Source of the DNA: SBAX01 sp964421865
Lineage (GTDB): Bacteria; Planctomycetota; Phycisphaerae; UBA1845
Direction: 5' to 3'
NCBI GenBank assembly: GCA_964421865.1
Contig: CAYQZH010000121.1
Span: 1 to 12,254 of the forward strand
DNA length: 12,254 bases
Within the stretch, counting starts at the first letter, position 1; every line of letters starts with the position of its first letter. Of the stretch, positions 6,301-12,254 are shown piece after piece. Under the pieces are notes generated by a model. The model saw nothing but the letters and a program-made list of their open reading frames with translations, was not told where the DNA came from and did not search any database. The position numbers and the translations under genes are program-made.

Positions 6301-7485
6301 ATGAGCAATCTACTGCACGTTTGCATCTATAACACGGAGCCGGAGTCGTCCAAGCCCTTGCAGACCCAGGTCACGGCCCTGAACTTCGTGCGGCTCGTCG
6401 CGGAGGTCGGAAGCGCAGAGGCCCTGGCCAAGACGCTCCATCAGACCACGGTCAACCTCATCTTCTTCCACCTCGACCCCAACGCCCCGGCGGTGGTGGA
6501 GGTCATCGATCACGTTTCCACCAAATACCCGGAACTGGCCCTGATCGCGGTCAGCCACCAGACCGACCCGGAGGCGATCCTGGCGCCCATGCGGGCGGGT
6601 TGCGATCAGTTCGTTTGTGAACCGATCGACCACAACGACCTGGCCAACGCGGTGGCCCGAGTGGCGAGTCGCCGGTTGTTGTCCAACACCAAAAGCCGCT
6701 GCATCTGCGTCGTCGGATCCAGCGGCGGGGCCGGCACCACCTCGATCGCCTGCAACCTGGCCTTGGAAATCGGCAACCTCGCGGATCGGGACTGTGCCTT
6801 GGTCGACCTCGACCTCCAGTTCGGCGACGTAGCCCTCAACTTCGACTGCGAACCGCGATACACCATTCACGACCTCGCGGAGTCCGGCAACGAGCTGGAT
6901 CGCTCCATCCTCGCGACGACGGTCACCACCTTGCCGTGCAAGGTCGCGCTGTTATCGCGCCCCGAGACGATCGAACAGCATGAAGCCATCACCCCGGAAG
7001 TCATTCACCGTGTGATTGAGCTCATGGCCCTGGTGTATGAGAACGTGGTGATCGACGTGCCGGGTCGTTTCGACATCCAAACCATCGCGGCCATGGGTCA
7101 GGCCGACTTGATCCTCATCGTCTGTCAGCTTCAGGTGCCCAGCCTGCGCAACGCTAAACGCTTCTTCGACACGCTCATCCGCATGGGCGTCCCGGAGGAG
7201 CGGATCGAGGTGGTCATCAATCGCAGCGACGGAAAGTCCGGACGACTCACGGAACGCGATGTCGAGGAGACGCTGAAGAAACCGGTCTTTGCGATCATTC
7301 CCAACGATTATCAGTTCGTCGCCCGCTCGATCGACTTCGGCCGTCCCATCGCCGCCATGGACCGCAACAGTCCCGTTCGGGCCGCCATCCGCAAGATGGC
7401 CCGCAAGATCGTCACGGGACCGGCCGTGAAGCCCGCCGAAAAAGAAGCACGCAAAGGCCTCTTCAGCCGGCTGCTGTCCAAGTAG
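6301..7485 (+). CDS. CpaE/TadZ-like MinD/ParA-family protein with pseudo-receiver domain
   Basis: The 394-residue protein has an N-terminal response-regulator-like domain (about 5-122) and a MinD/ParA ATPase domain (about 133-372). This is the architecture of CpaE/TadZ, which positions Tad/Flp pilus or type II/IV secretion machinery at the cell pole or membrane. The receiver fold lacks phosphorylation residues: the acceptor site reads FFHLD (His57 for Asp), the acidic pair is NTE, and the conserved Lys is Glu107. In the ATPase domain the Walker A region is GSSGGAGTTS (139-148), so both lysines of the deviant KGGxGK pattern are missing. Walker A' is VDLDLQFGD (168-176) and Walker B is VVIDVPG (249-255). 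Other Tad genes (cpaF, tadB, tadC, flp) are absent from the window, so the link to pili is by family only. Start: first ATG, with no clear Shine-Dalgarno. Confidence 0.82.
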   Translation: MSNLLHVCIYNTEPESSKPLQTQVTALNFVRLVAEVGSAEALAKTLHQTTVNLIFFHLDPNAPAVVEVIDHVSTKYPELALIAVSHQTDPEAILAPMRAGCDQFVCEPIDHNDLANAVARVASRRLLSNTKSRCICVVGSSGGAGTTSIACNLALEIGNLADRDCALVDLDLQFGDVALNFDCEPRYTIHDLAESGNELDRSILATTVTTLPCKVALLSRPETIEQHEAITPEVIHRVIELMALVYENVVIDVPGRFDIQTIAAMGQADLILIVCQLQVPSLRNAKRFFDTLIRMGVPEERIEVVINRSDGKSGRLTERDVEETLKKPVFAIIPNDYQFVARSIDFGRPIAAMDRNSPVRAAIRKMARKIVTGPAVKPAEKEARKGLFSRLLSK

Positions 7486-7557
7486 GCCCGGTCGCCTTCC
7501 GAAGTTGCATCACTCCGCTACGACCGATGCCCTTTCCCCGCACGGGGACGGACGGCG

Positions 7558-7586
7558 TTGATCGGACGTCACTCTTTTCGTACAAT
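7558..7586 (+). promoter_or_regulatory. Sigma-70-type promoter for the EF-P gene
   Basis: TTGATC (7558-7563), a 17-bp spacer and TACAAT (7581-7586) match the housekeeping consensus well. Transcription would start near 7593, leaving a leader of about 30 nt with GGGAGGTGA just before the ATG at 7624. This suggests the EF-P gene is transcribed separately from the CpaE-like gene. Confidence 0.65.
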
Positions 7587-7623
7587 CCCCTCCTGATTCA
7601 CGTTTCGTGTTGGGAGGTGAGCG

Positions 7624-8184
7624 ATGTCTTCGACGCACGATCTTCGCCGGGGAATGGTGTTTCGCCACGAGGGGCAGCTTTTCACCCTGTTGGACTTTTC
7701 CGTGTCGCAATCCGCCAAACAACGACCCACCGTACACCTGAAAGTACGCTCGCTGAAGAGCGGCAACACCGGCGAACACAGTCTTGACGAATTGGGCAAG
7801 CTCGACGAGGTGCCCACAGAGGTCCGCCCAATGCAATACCTCTACGCATCCGGGAAGGACCGCGTGTTCATGGATACGGAGTCATTCGAGCAATACCCCA
7901 TCTCGACGGAGGCCGTGGGCCGCGAGGCCGACTTCCTGGTCGAGGGTGAGAGCTATCGCGTCCTGACGATCGAAGGTCAGCCGGTCATGGTGCAACTCCC
8001 GCCGGTGGTCGTCTTGGAGGTGACCGACACCGCCCCCAGCGAGCACGGCAGCAGCGGCAGTAACATCTACAAGGAGGCCAAGCTCGCCAGCGGCATCACC
8101 ATCCACGTGCCCCTCTTCCTGAAGAACGGCGACAAAATCCGCGTCAAAACCGACACCCGAGAGTATCAAGGGAAAGAGCATTAG
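7624..8184 (+). CDS. efp: Elongation factor P family protein (atypical loop tip)
   Basis: The 186-residue protein has the length and three-domain layout of EF-P, which binds between the ribosomal P and E sites and relieves stalling at polyproline. The C-terminal signature is clear: YKEAKLASGITIHVPLF (149-165) followed by GDKIRVKTDTREY (169-181). Domain I begins DLRRGMVFRHEG. The functional loop reads SQSAKQRPT; aligned with E. coli EF-P (PGKGQAF), Lys32 takes the place of the modified Lys34, but the flanking PG-K-G is SA-K-Q. YeiP/EfpL paralogues have Arg at this site, so this is closer to true EF-P. No lysine-modifying enzyme (EpmA, EpmB, YmfI) is nearby. GGGAGGTGA directly precedes the ATG, a strong ribosome site. 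Whether it is the main EF-P or a second paralogue cannot be told from the window. Confidence 0.88.
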   Translation: MSSTHDLRRGMVFRHEGQLFTLLDFSVSQSAKQRPTVHLKVRSLKSGNTGEHSLDELGKLDEVPTEVRPMQYLYASGKDRVFMDTESFEQYPISTEAVGREADFLVEGESYRVLTIEGQPVMVQLPPVVVLEVTDTAPSEHGSSGSNIYKEAKLASGITIHVPLFLKNGDKIRVKTDTREYQGKEH

Positions 8185-8240
8185 CCGCGTCGTTGAGCGG
8201 GGGCGTGACGGAGCTTGCCGACGTACAGCGACATCGCCCG

Positions 8241-8494
8241 CTATCGGTACGCATCACGGTGATGACGGATGAACATGACGCGAACCTGCCGGGCGTCGTC
8301 GTCAATCTCGTAGATGACACGGTAGTCGCCCACGCGGATTCGCCAGTCGTTCTCCGACCCGACCAGCTTCCGGCAGTTTGTAGGCCGTGGGTCGGACGCC
8401 GGCGCACGAACCGCGCGGGTCACGCGACGGCTTACAGCTTCCGGGACCGACGCAAAGCACGCTCGGCTTGACGCTCCAGCCAGACCTCATACAC
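8241..8494 (-). pseudogene. RelE/ParE-family toxin gene split by a single-base frameshift
   Basis: On the minus strand GTG at 8494 starts the RelE-like sequence VYEVWLERQAERALRR, which then runs into a TAA at 8434-8432. From about base 8447 the neighbouring frame carries the rest of the toxin: PEAVSRRV, then SDPRPTNCRKLVGSENDW, RIRVGDYRVIYEID and RHHRDAYR to the stop at 8241. One extra base near 8446-8447 (for example making CGG-CTC-CCG, R-L-P) would restore an ordinary 84-residue toxin. RelE/ParE relatives are ribosome-dependent mRNA nucleases or gyrase poisons. The start overlaps the last 8 nt of the antitoxin gene, the normal arrangement for this class. I infer an inactivated toxin; a sequencing error or a -1 translational frameshift are alternatives. 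Confidence 0.8.
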
Positions 8495-8690
8495 GGCGTT
8501 TACGGCCGTTCAAGAGGTCCTCCAGCTTGCGAAACCGAAGCGGTTTCTTGCGCATGTTCCGCAGTCGCCGGAGGTCCGCCGCATCCTCGGCACGCTCCAG
8601 CAACTCCTCATACTCGTCGATGCCGAGGATCACCGCCGCCGGTTTTCCGTTGCGAAGTACCACCTCGGGGGCGCGGGACAGTCGGGTCAT
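8487..8690 (-). CDS. Antitoxin of the Phd/YefM (RelB-like) type
   Basis: A 67-residue protein with GGAGG nine bases before its ATG. The N-terminal part (about 8-31, VVLRNGKPAAVILGIDEYEEL) is the typical Phd/YefM pattern, a DNA-binding beta-hairpin plus helix that represses its own operon. The rest (ERAEDAADLRRLRNMRK, then a basic tail) would be the toxin-neutralising helix. Its stop TGA lies within the toxin start region (GTGTATGA), so the two were translationally coupled. Since the toxin frame is broken, the antitoxin may now be an orphan that still protects against related toxins. No toxin-antitoxin partner other than the frameshifted gene is visible. Confidence 0.8.
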   Translation of the reverse strand: MTRLSRAPEVVLRNGKPAAVILGIDEYEELLERAEDAADLRRLRNMRKKPLRFRKLEDLLNGRKRRV

Positions 8691-8713
8691 GTCACTGTTC
8701 CTCCAGAACGAGA

Positions 8714-8743
8714 ACCATATTCAACTCGCACATCATACTCCAA
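8714..8743 (-). promoter_or_regulatory. Possible promoter of the antitoxin-toxin operon
   Basis: On the minus strand TTGGAG (8743-8738), an 18-bp spacer and TATGGT (8719-8714) give a weak sigma-70-like match 24 bp before the antitoxin ATG. A TATGAT at 8737-8732 is an alternative -10. No clear operator palindrome was seen. Confidence 0.3.
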
Positions 8744-8785
8744 CGACCGGGCCCCCGCACGCTCCCTTCGAACCTCCGCGGATGT

Positions 8786-8791
8786 TAGAAT
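8786..8791 (+). promoter_or_regulatory. -10 box placed for a leaderless tsaD transcript
   Basis: TAGAAT ends six bases before the GTG start at 8798, so the expected first transcribed base is at or next to the start codon. No Shine-Dalgarno precedes the GTG and no good -35 box is visible 16-18 bp upstream. Confidence 0.4.
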
Positions 8792-8797
8792 CCGCCT

Positions 8798-9817
8798 GTG
8801 ACCGTCGTACTCGGCATCGAAACGTCTTGCGACGAGACCTCGGCCGCGGTGGTCGTGGACGGTGTGGACGTGCGCAGCAACATCGTCGCCTCGCAAGTGG
8901 ATTTGCATGCGAAATACGGCGGGGTGGTGCCGGAGATCGCTTCGCGGGCGCATATCGAACGACTCGACGCGGTGCTCGAAGAGGCGATGGCCGTCGCCAA
9001 AGTGACAAACGATGACATCGACGCGATCGCGGTGACGAACCGTCCCGGGTTGGTCGGGGCGCTGCTGATCGGAGTCACGGCGGCCAAGACCCTCAGTTGG
9101 GCGTGGGACAAGCCCTTGATCGCGGTGGATCACATCCGCGCCCACGCCTACAGCCCGGCGATCGGGCTGGACGAACCCCCCTGGCCGGCGGTCGGGTTGA
9201 TCGTCTCGGGCGGGCACACCTCGCTGTTTCTCATCCATGCCCCCACCTCGATCGAGCGGCTCGGCGCGACGACGGATGACGCCGCGGGAGAAGCCTTCGA
9301 CAAAGTCGCGACGATCCTGGGCTTGGGCTATCCCGGCGGGCCGCTGATCGAAAAGGTCGCCCGCGACGGCAACCCGAGGGCGATCGGCTTTCCTCGAACG
9401 ATGCTCTCCGCGGATTCCCTCGACTTTTCCTTCTCCGGAATCAAGACCGCGGTGCTCTACCACGTCCACGGCCACGGGCGGGTGAGCGGCGGTCTCGAAA
9501 AACTCTCGCCCCGCGACATCGCCGATATCGCCGCGAGCTTTCAACAGGCCGTCATCGACGTGTTGGTGCGAAAGACGATGCTGGCCGTGGCACGGGCCGG
9601 CGTCCGTACGGTCGTCCTCGGCGGCGGCGTAGCCGCTAACAAGGCATTGCGGTCGGCGGTGGAGACGGCGTGCATCGAGCGGCGACAGAAGTTCCACGCC
9701 GCGAAAATGGCCTACTGCACCGACAACGCCGCCATGATTGCCGCACTCGGGTATCATCAACTCCAAGCGGGCGACGTGGCGGGGTTGGATGTCGATGCCT
9801 ACGCGAGCGCGACGTGA
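8798..9817 (+). CDS. tsaD: tRNA N6-adenosine threonylcarbamoyltransferase TsaD
   Basis: TsaD transfers the threonylcarbamoyl group from threonylcarbamoyl-AMP to A37 of ANN-decoding tRNAs, working in the cytoplasm with TsaB and TsaE. The 339-residue protein starts at GTG and shows the complete family pattern: VLGIETSCDETSAAVV at the N-terminus, VDHIRAHAYSP with metal ligands His112 and His116, IVSGGHTSLF (135-144), DDAAGEAFDKVA (160-171), DFSFSGIKTA (209-218), LGGGVAANKALR (274-285) and CTDNAAMIA (307-315, with the metal ligand Asp309). The length matches the usual 335-340 residues. It is transcribed divergently from the toxin-antitoxin pair, sharing a 107-bp gap. tsaB and tsaE are not in the window. 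Nothing suggests loss of function. Confidence 0.95.
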   Translation: MTVVLGIETSCDETSAAVVVDGVDVRSNIVASQVDLHAKYGGVVPEIASRAHIERLDAVLEEAMAVAKVTNDDIDAIAVTNRPGLVGALLIGVTAAKTLSWAWDKPLIAVDHIRAHAYSPAIGLDEPPWPAVGLIVSGGHTSLFLIHAPTSIERLGATTDDAAGEAFDKVATILGLGYPGGPLIEKVARDGNPRAIGFPRTMLSADSLDFSFSGIKTAVLYHVHGHGRVSGGLEKLSPRDIADIAASFQQAVIDVLVRKTMLAVARAGVRTVVLGGGVAANKALRSAVETACIERRQKFHAAKMAYCTDNAAMIAALGYHQLQAGDVAGLDVDAYASAT

Positions 9818-9861
9818 GGGACGCTCGGCGTATCCGAACCTTCCCGCCGCGCCTGTTCAAA

Positions 9862-9910
9862 CCCAAGCGACAGCGCGGGGTCTATCCGAGCCGCGACCGT
9901 GAGGGAGCGG
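9862..9910 (+). repeat. Two small tandem hairpins in the gap after tsaD (REP-like)
   Basis: First hairpin, 9862-9879: CCC-AA-GC-GACA-GC-GC-GGG. Second, 9891-9910: CCGC-GA-CC-GTGA-GG-GA-GCGG. Both have a short outer stem, a 2x2 internal loop, a 2-bp inner stem and a four-base loop of GNNA form. In the second the internal loop is a tandem G-A/A-G pair and GTGA is a GNRA tetraloop. The strand is assigned from this RNA logic. The sequences resemble short elements I remember as scattered through planctomycete genomes. Confidence 0.45.
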
Positions 9911-9943
9911 ACCCGAAACGCCGAAAATTGGCCGTTTGGGGGC

Positions 9944-9972
9944 TTGTTTTGCCCGACCTTTGTCGTTACAAT
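9944..9972 (+). promoter_or_regulatory. Sigma-70-type promoter for the RCC1-repeat gene
   Basis: TTGTTT (9944-9949), a 17-bp spacer and TACAAT (9967-9972). The predicted start near 9979 leaves a leader of about 53 nt before the ATG at 10032 and argues against an upstream start at 9978. Confidence 0.6.
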
Positions 9973-10031
9973 AGTAGTTGTCTTGTCGATCGCCGAAAGC
10001 GAGTCCCCCTACAAATTTGAAAGGCGGGACC

Positions 10032-11978
10032 ATGAGTGCGACAGTTCACGCAATGAAGTATAATACCCATCGAACACGAAGGGCCGCGCGCGTCCTCTTT
10101 TCCGCTTGCATCGCGCCAACGCTCACACCGGCAGCTATCGCCCCCGCCGACCCGCCTCAAGGCACGATCGTCGGTTGGGGAAGCCAGATCGTCGGCGTCG
10201 ATCTTTCCCGTGGGTTCATCGCCGTCGCTGGGGGCGAGGCCCACAGTCTGGGGCTCAAGTCAGACGGGTCCATCGTGGCGTGGGGACGCAACGTGGAGGG
10301 TCAGACCAAAGTCCCCGCGCCTAATGACGATTTCATCGGCATCGCCGCAGGCTATGATCACAGTCTGGGTCTCAAGGCCGACGGCTCCATCGTGGCGTGG
10401 GGAGCCAACGGCTCTGGCCAAATCAACGTACCGTCACGTAACACCGGCTTTGTGGCCGTCGCCGCGGGATTCGCTCACAGTCTGGGTCTCAAGTCAGACG
10501 GCTCCATCATAGCGTGGGGCGGCAACGCGCACGGCCAGCGCGATGTCCCCGAACCCAATAGTGGCTTTCTGGGCATTGCGGGCGGAGAGGATCACAGTCT
10601 GGGTTTAAAGGCCGACGGCTCGATCGTGGGGTGGGGGAGCAACGGTGTTGGTCAGATCAACGTGCCTCCACCCAACAATGGCTTCGTCGCCGTCGCCGCG
10701 GGCCTGTACCACAGCCTGGGGCTGAAGTCAGACGGTTCGATCGTGGGCTGGGGAAACAACCAGTTTGGGCAAGCGTATGTTCCGGCGCCGAATACGGGCT
10801 TTGTGGCCGTCGCTGCGGGAGGCTCGCACAGTGTAGCTCTCAAAGCCGACGGTTCAATCGTTGCCTGGGGGTATGACTTCTCCGGCCAGACTGACGTCCC
10901 CGCCTCGAATACTGACTTCATTGGCATCGCGGCAGGGGTGGCTCACAGTATTGGCCTTAAAGCAGACGGCTCGATTGTAGCTTGGGGGCACAATGGCTAC
11001 GGCCAGACAAACGTCCCGGCGCCCAATACGGGCTTTGTGGGGGTTGCGGGGGGAGATAGTCACAGCCTAGGCGTCATGGCCGACAGCTCGATCGTGGGAT
11101 GGGGGTGGAACTACTTTGGGCAGGCCAGTGTACCCGCGTCCAATGCAGGCTTTGTGGCGGTTGCGGGGGGAGATGGTCACAGTCTGGCGCTCAAGGGCGA
11201 CGGCTCCGTCGTGGCGTGGGGATGGAACCTGTTCGGTCAAACGAACGTCCCCGCGCCGAACGCGGACTTCGTGGCTATCGCGGCGGGAAAGTTTCATAAT
11301 CTTGGCCTCAAGGTCGACGGCTCGATCGTGGCTTGGGGGTTCAATTACTATAGCCAGATCAACGTCCCAGCGCCCAATAGCGGGTTCATCAGCGTCGCCG
11401 CGGGCGGGTGGCACAGCCTCGCCCTAAGGTCCGACGGCACTGTCCTGGCGTGGGGAAACAATGGCGAAGGCGAGACCAACGTCCCCACGCCGAACAGCGG
11501 CTTCGTTGCCATCGCCGCGGGCGGGCTTCACAGCCTGGGTTTGAAGTCCGACGGCACCATCGTTGCGTGGGGATACAATCGTGATGCCCAGACCGACGTC
11601 CCCGCGCCCAACACCGGCTTCGTTGCGGTCGCCGCGGGCGGCGCTCACAGCTTGGGGCTAAAGTCCGACGGCTCCATTGTGGCGTGGGGATGCGGGTATC
11701 CATACGACTACGGTCAGTGCGATGTCCCAGCGCCCAACAGCGGCTTCGTCGCCGTCGCTGCGGGCAGTGACCACAGTCTCGCCATTCGACGGGTGATGGG
11801 CGATGCCGATGGCGACGGCGACGTGGGCTGGGCGGACTTCGCGACGTTTGCGGGCTATCTGGACGGCCCGTTCGTGGTTCCGCAATTGCCTGCATGGCAG
11901 TTCTTCGACGTTGACACGGACGGCGACGTGGACCTGCGCGACTTGACCGTTTGGCAGAACGCCTTTACCGGGAACTGA
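10032..11978 (+). CDS. Secreted RCC1-repeat protein with dockerin-like C-terminus
   Basis: A 648-residue exported protein. The ATG at 10032 is chosen because AAGG lies seven bases upstream and the promoter start falls downstream of the earlier in-frame ATG at 9978. Residues 1-38 are a long signal region (HRTRRAARVLFSACIAPTLT, then Ala/Pro-rich). Residues 44-587 are 14 RCC1-type units of 39 residues, each of the form GSIVAWGxNxxGQxxVPAPN, then GFVAVAAGxxHSLGLKxD. The first is shortened to 35 and the last carries a three-residue insert. RCC1 repeats build seven-bladed propellers, so 14 units fit two propellers. Residues 589-648 hold two dockerin/EF-hand-like calcium loops (DADGDGDVGWAD and DVDTDGDVDLRD), a common C-terminal module of planctomycete surface proteins. 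It is probably a structural or binding protein outside the cell; its ligand is unknown. Confidence 0.88.
   Translation: MSATVHAMKYNTHRTRRAARVLFSACIAPTLTPAAIAPADPPQGTIVGWGSQIVGVDLSRGFIAVAGGEAHSLGLKSDGSIVAWGRNVEGQTKVPAPNDDFIGIAAGYDHSLGLKADGSIVAWGANGSGQINVPSRNTGFVAVAAGFAHSLGLKSDGSIIAWGGNAHGQRDVPEPNSGFLGIAGGEDHSLGLKADGSIVGWGSNGVGQINVPPPNNGFVAVAAGLYHSLGLKSDGSIVGWGNNQFGQAYVPAPNTGFVAVAAGGSHSVALKADGSIVAWGYDFSGQTDVPASNTDFIGIAAGVAHSIGLKADGSIVAWGHNGYGQTNVPAPNTGFVGVAGGDSHSLGVMADSSIVGWGWNYFGQASVPASNAGFVAVAGGDGHSLALKGDGSVVAWGWNLFGQTNVPAPNADFVAIAAGKFHNLGLKVDGSIVAWGFNYYSQINVPAPNSGFISVAAGGWHSLALRSDGTVLAWGNNGEGETNVPTPNSGFVAIAAGGLHSLGLKSDGTIVAWGYNRDAQTDVPAPNTGFVAVAAGGAHSLGLKSDGSIVAWGCGYPYDYGQCDVPAPNSGFVAVAAGSDHSLAIRRVMGDADGDGDVGWADFATFAGYLDGPFVVPQLPAWQFFDVDTDGDVDLRDLTVWQNAFTGN
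10161..11792 (+). repeat. Fourteen tandem coding repeats of about 117 bp
   Basis: The RCC1 units are also visible as DNA repeats with a 117-bp period, marked by recurring CACAGTCTGG, GACGGCTC and GCGTGGGG blocks. Units in the last third share longer identical runs with each other (for example GCCGCGGGCGG blocks) than with the middle units, hinting at more recent duplication or conversion at the 3' end. Confidence 0.85.
11796..11975 (+). other. Dockerin-like calcium-binding domain of the RCC1-repeat protein
   Basis: Two acidic F-hand loops, DADGDGDVGWADF and DVDTDGDVDLRDL, lie 35 residues apart, each followed by a hydrophobic helix. In planctomycetes this module occurs without a cellulosome and its partner is not known, so a role in anchoring or sorting is inference. 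Confidence 0.75.
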
Positions 11979-12007
11979 TCCCGCGCTCGCGCTCCAGGTT
12001 CGGTTGT

Positions 12008-12027
12008 CCGTCGGCTCGCGCCGACGG
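12008..12027. terminator. Hairpin downstream of the RCC1-repeat gene
   Basis: CCGTCGGC (12008-12015), loop TCGC, then GCCGACGG (12020-12027) form a perfect 8-bp stem 30 bp after the stop codon. It lacks a U-tract, so it may be a terminator or another intergenic palindrome. A 12-bp direct repeat, CGCTCGCGCTCC, flanks it at 11984-11995 and 12082-12093. Confidence 0.4.
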
Positions 12028-12131
12028 CTCTGATGCGTCGTCCCTCGGTGGCTTCGTGGCTTCGTCGCTACCGGCACCGCTCGCTCGCGCTCCGGGGTGG
12101 GATCGGCATAGCGAAACCGCGAACGGTCCGG

Positions 12132-12137
12132 TAGACT
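12132..12137 (+). promoter_or_regulatory. -10-like box just before the last gene
   Basis: TAGACT ends eight bases before the ATG at 12146 and no Shine-Dalgarno is present. As with tsaD, this spacing suggests a leaderless or nearly leaderless mRNA. No -35 box is clear. Confidence 0.3.
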
Positions 12138-12145
12138 TTCCAAAC

Positions 12146-12254
12146 ATGACCGAACAGACGATTCGTGAACTGTTGGAATCGGTCCGCACGGGGCGGCAGT
12201 CGATCGCCGCCGCGGCTCCGACGGACACGCTCAGCCCGTCCATCGTCGTCAACA
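12146..12254 (+). CDS. Unidentified protein, 5' part only (cut by window edge)
   Basis: The frame is open from an ATG to the right edge, 36 codons, beginning MTEQTIRELLESVRTGRQSI and followed by an Ala/Thr/Pro-rich stretch. The start looks like a soluble helical N-terminus with no signal peptide. Too little is present to name a family. Confidence 0.5.
   Translation, partial: MTEQTIRELLESVRTGRQSIAAAAPTDTLSPSIVVN

Noticed and set aside
4992..6326. Long minus-strand open frame (444 codons) opposite the degenerate HD-GYP gene
   Set aside because: It is antisense to a gene with clear membrane and HD-domain homology, its translation is Arg/His-rich without domains, and it extends through intergenic palindromes. 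High GC content makes such frames common.
8193..8471. Plus-strand 92-codon open frame after the EF-P gene
   Set aside because: It is the antisense of the frameshifted toxin, whose recognisable RelE-like sequence is on the minus strand.
8687..9766. Minus-strand open frame (359 codons) opposite tsaD
   Set aside because: tsaD is unambiguous on the plus strand; the antisense product shows no family pattern.
10161..11792. Regular repeats considered as a CRISPR array
   Set aside because: The period is 117 bp, the repeats are coding and imperfect throughout, and there are no unique spacers.

Overview
The window looks like a high-GC bacterial chromosome from the Planctomycetota, most likely a Phycisphaerae-like lineage. 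The main clue is the C-terminus of the large secreted repeat protein near the right end, which carries a dockerin-like pair of calcium loops (GDADGDGDVGWADF and DVDTDGDVDLRD) typical of planctomycete surface proteins. HAF-type extracellular repeats, GTG starts and intergenic palindromes fit the same picture. This assignment is inference from protein style, not from a marker-gene tree.

Left part (1-3324). The window opens inside a decayed HAF-repeat surface protein. Its frame is cut by a TGA where the repeat needs TGG, and about 290 bases later it runs in frame into the C-terminal half of an isoprenylcysteine/phospholipid methyltransferase-like membrane enzyme, so this is a chimeric relic. It is followed by a secreted PepSY-like protein, a convergent membrane-anchored LolA-like protein, and a divergently transcribed KDPG/KHG aldolase.

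Middle (3534-8184). Two membrane-anchored HD-GYP proteins lie 48 bp apart. The first has all the motifs of a cyclic-di-GMP phosphodiesterase; the second has lost the GYP motif and several metal-ligand positions. A 331-bp gap with four consecutive palindromes leads to a CpaE/TadZ-type MinD-like ATPase whose Walker A motif lacks both usual lysines and whose receiver-like domain lacks the phospho-acceptor aspartate. Then comes an elongation factor P-family gene with its own well-formed promoter and an unusual loop tip that still carries the modifiable lysine.

Right part (8241-12254). On the minus strand there is a RelBE/ParDE-type toxin-antitoxin pair. The antitoxin is intact and overlaps the toxin start by 8 nt, but the toxin is split by a single-base frameshift. 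Divergent from it is tsaD (tRNA t6A synthesis), with a -10 box so close to its GTG that the mRNA may be leaderless. A short region with two small structured hairpins precedes a strong promoter and a 648-residue secreted protein made of 14 RCC1-type units plus the dockerin-like tail. The window ends in the first 36 codons of an unidentified gene.

No novel multi-gene system is evident. The most interesting items are the toxin frameshift, the lysine-free CpaE/TadZ P-loop, the active/degenerate HD-GYP pair, the atypical EF-P loop and the families of short palindromes between genes.
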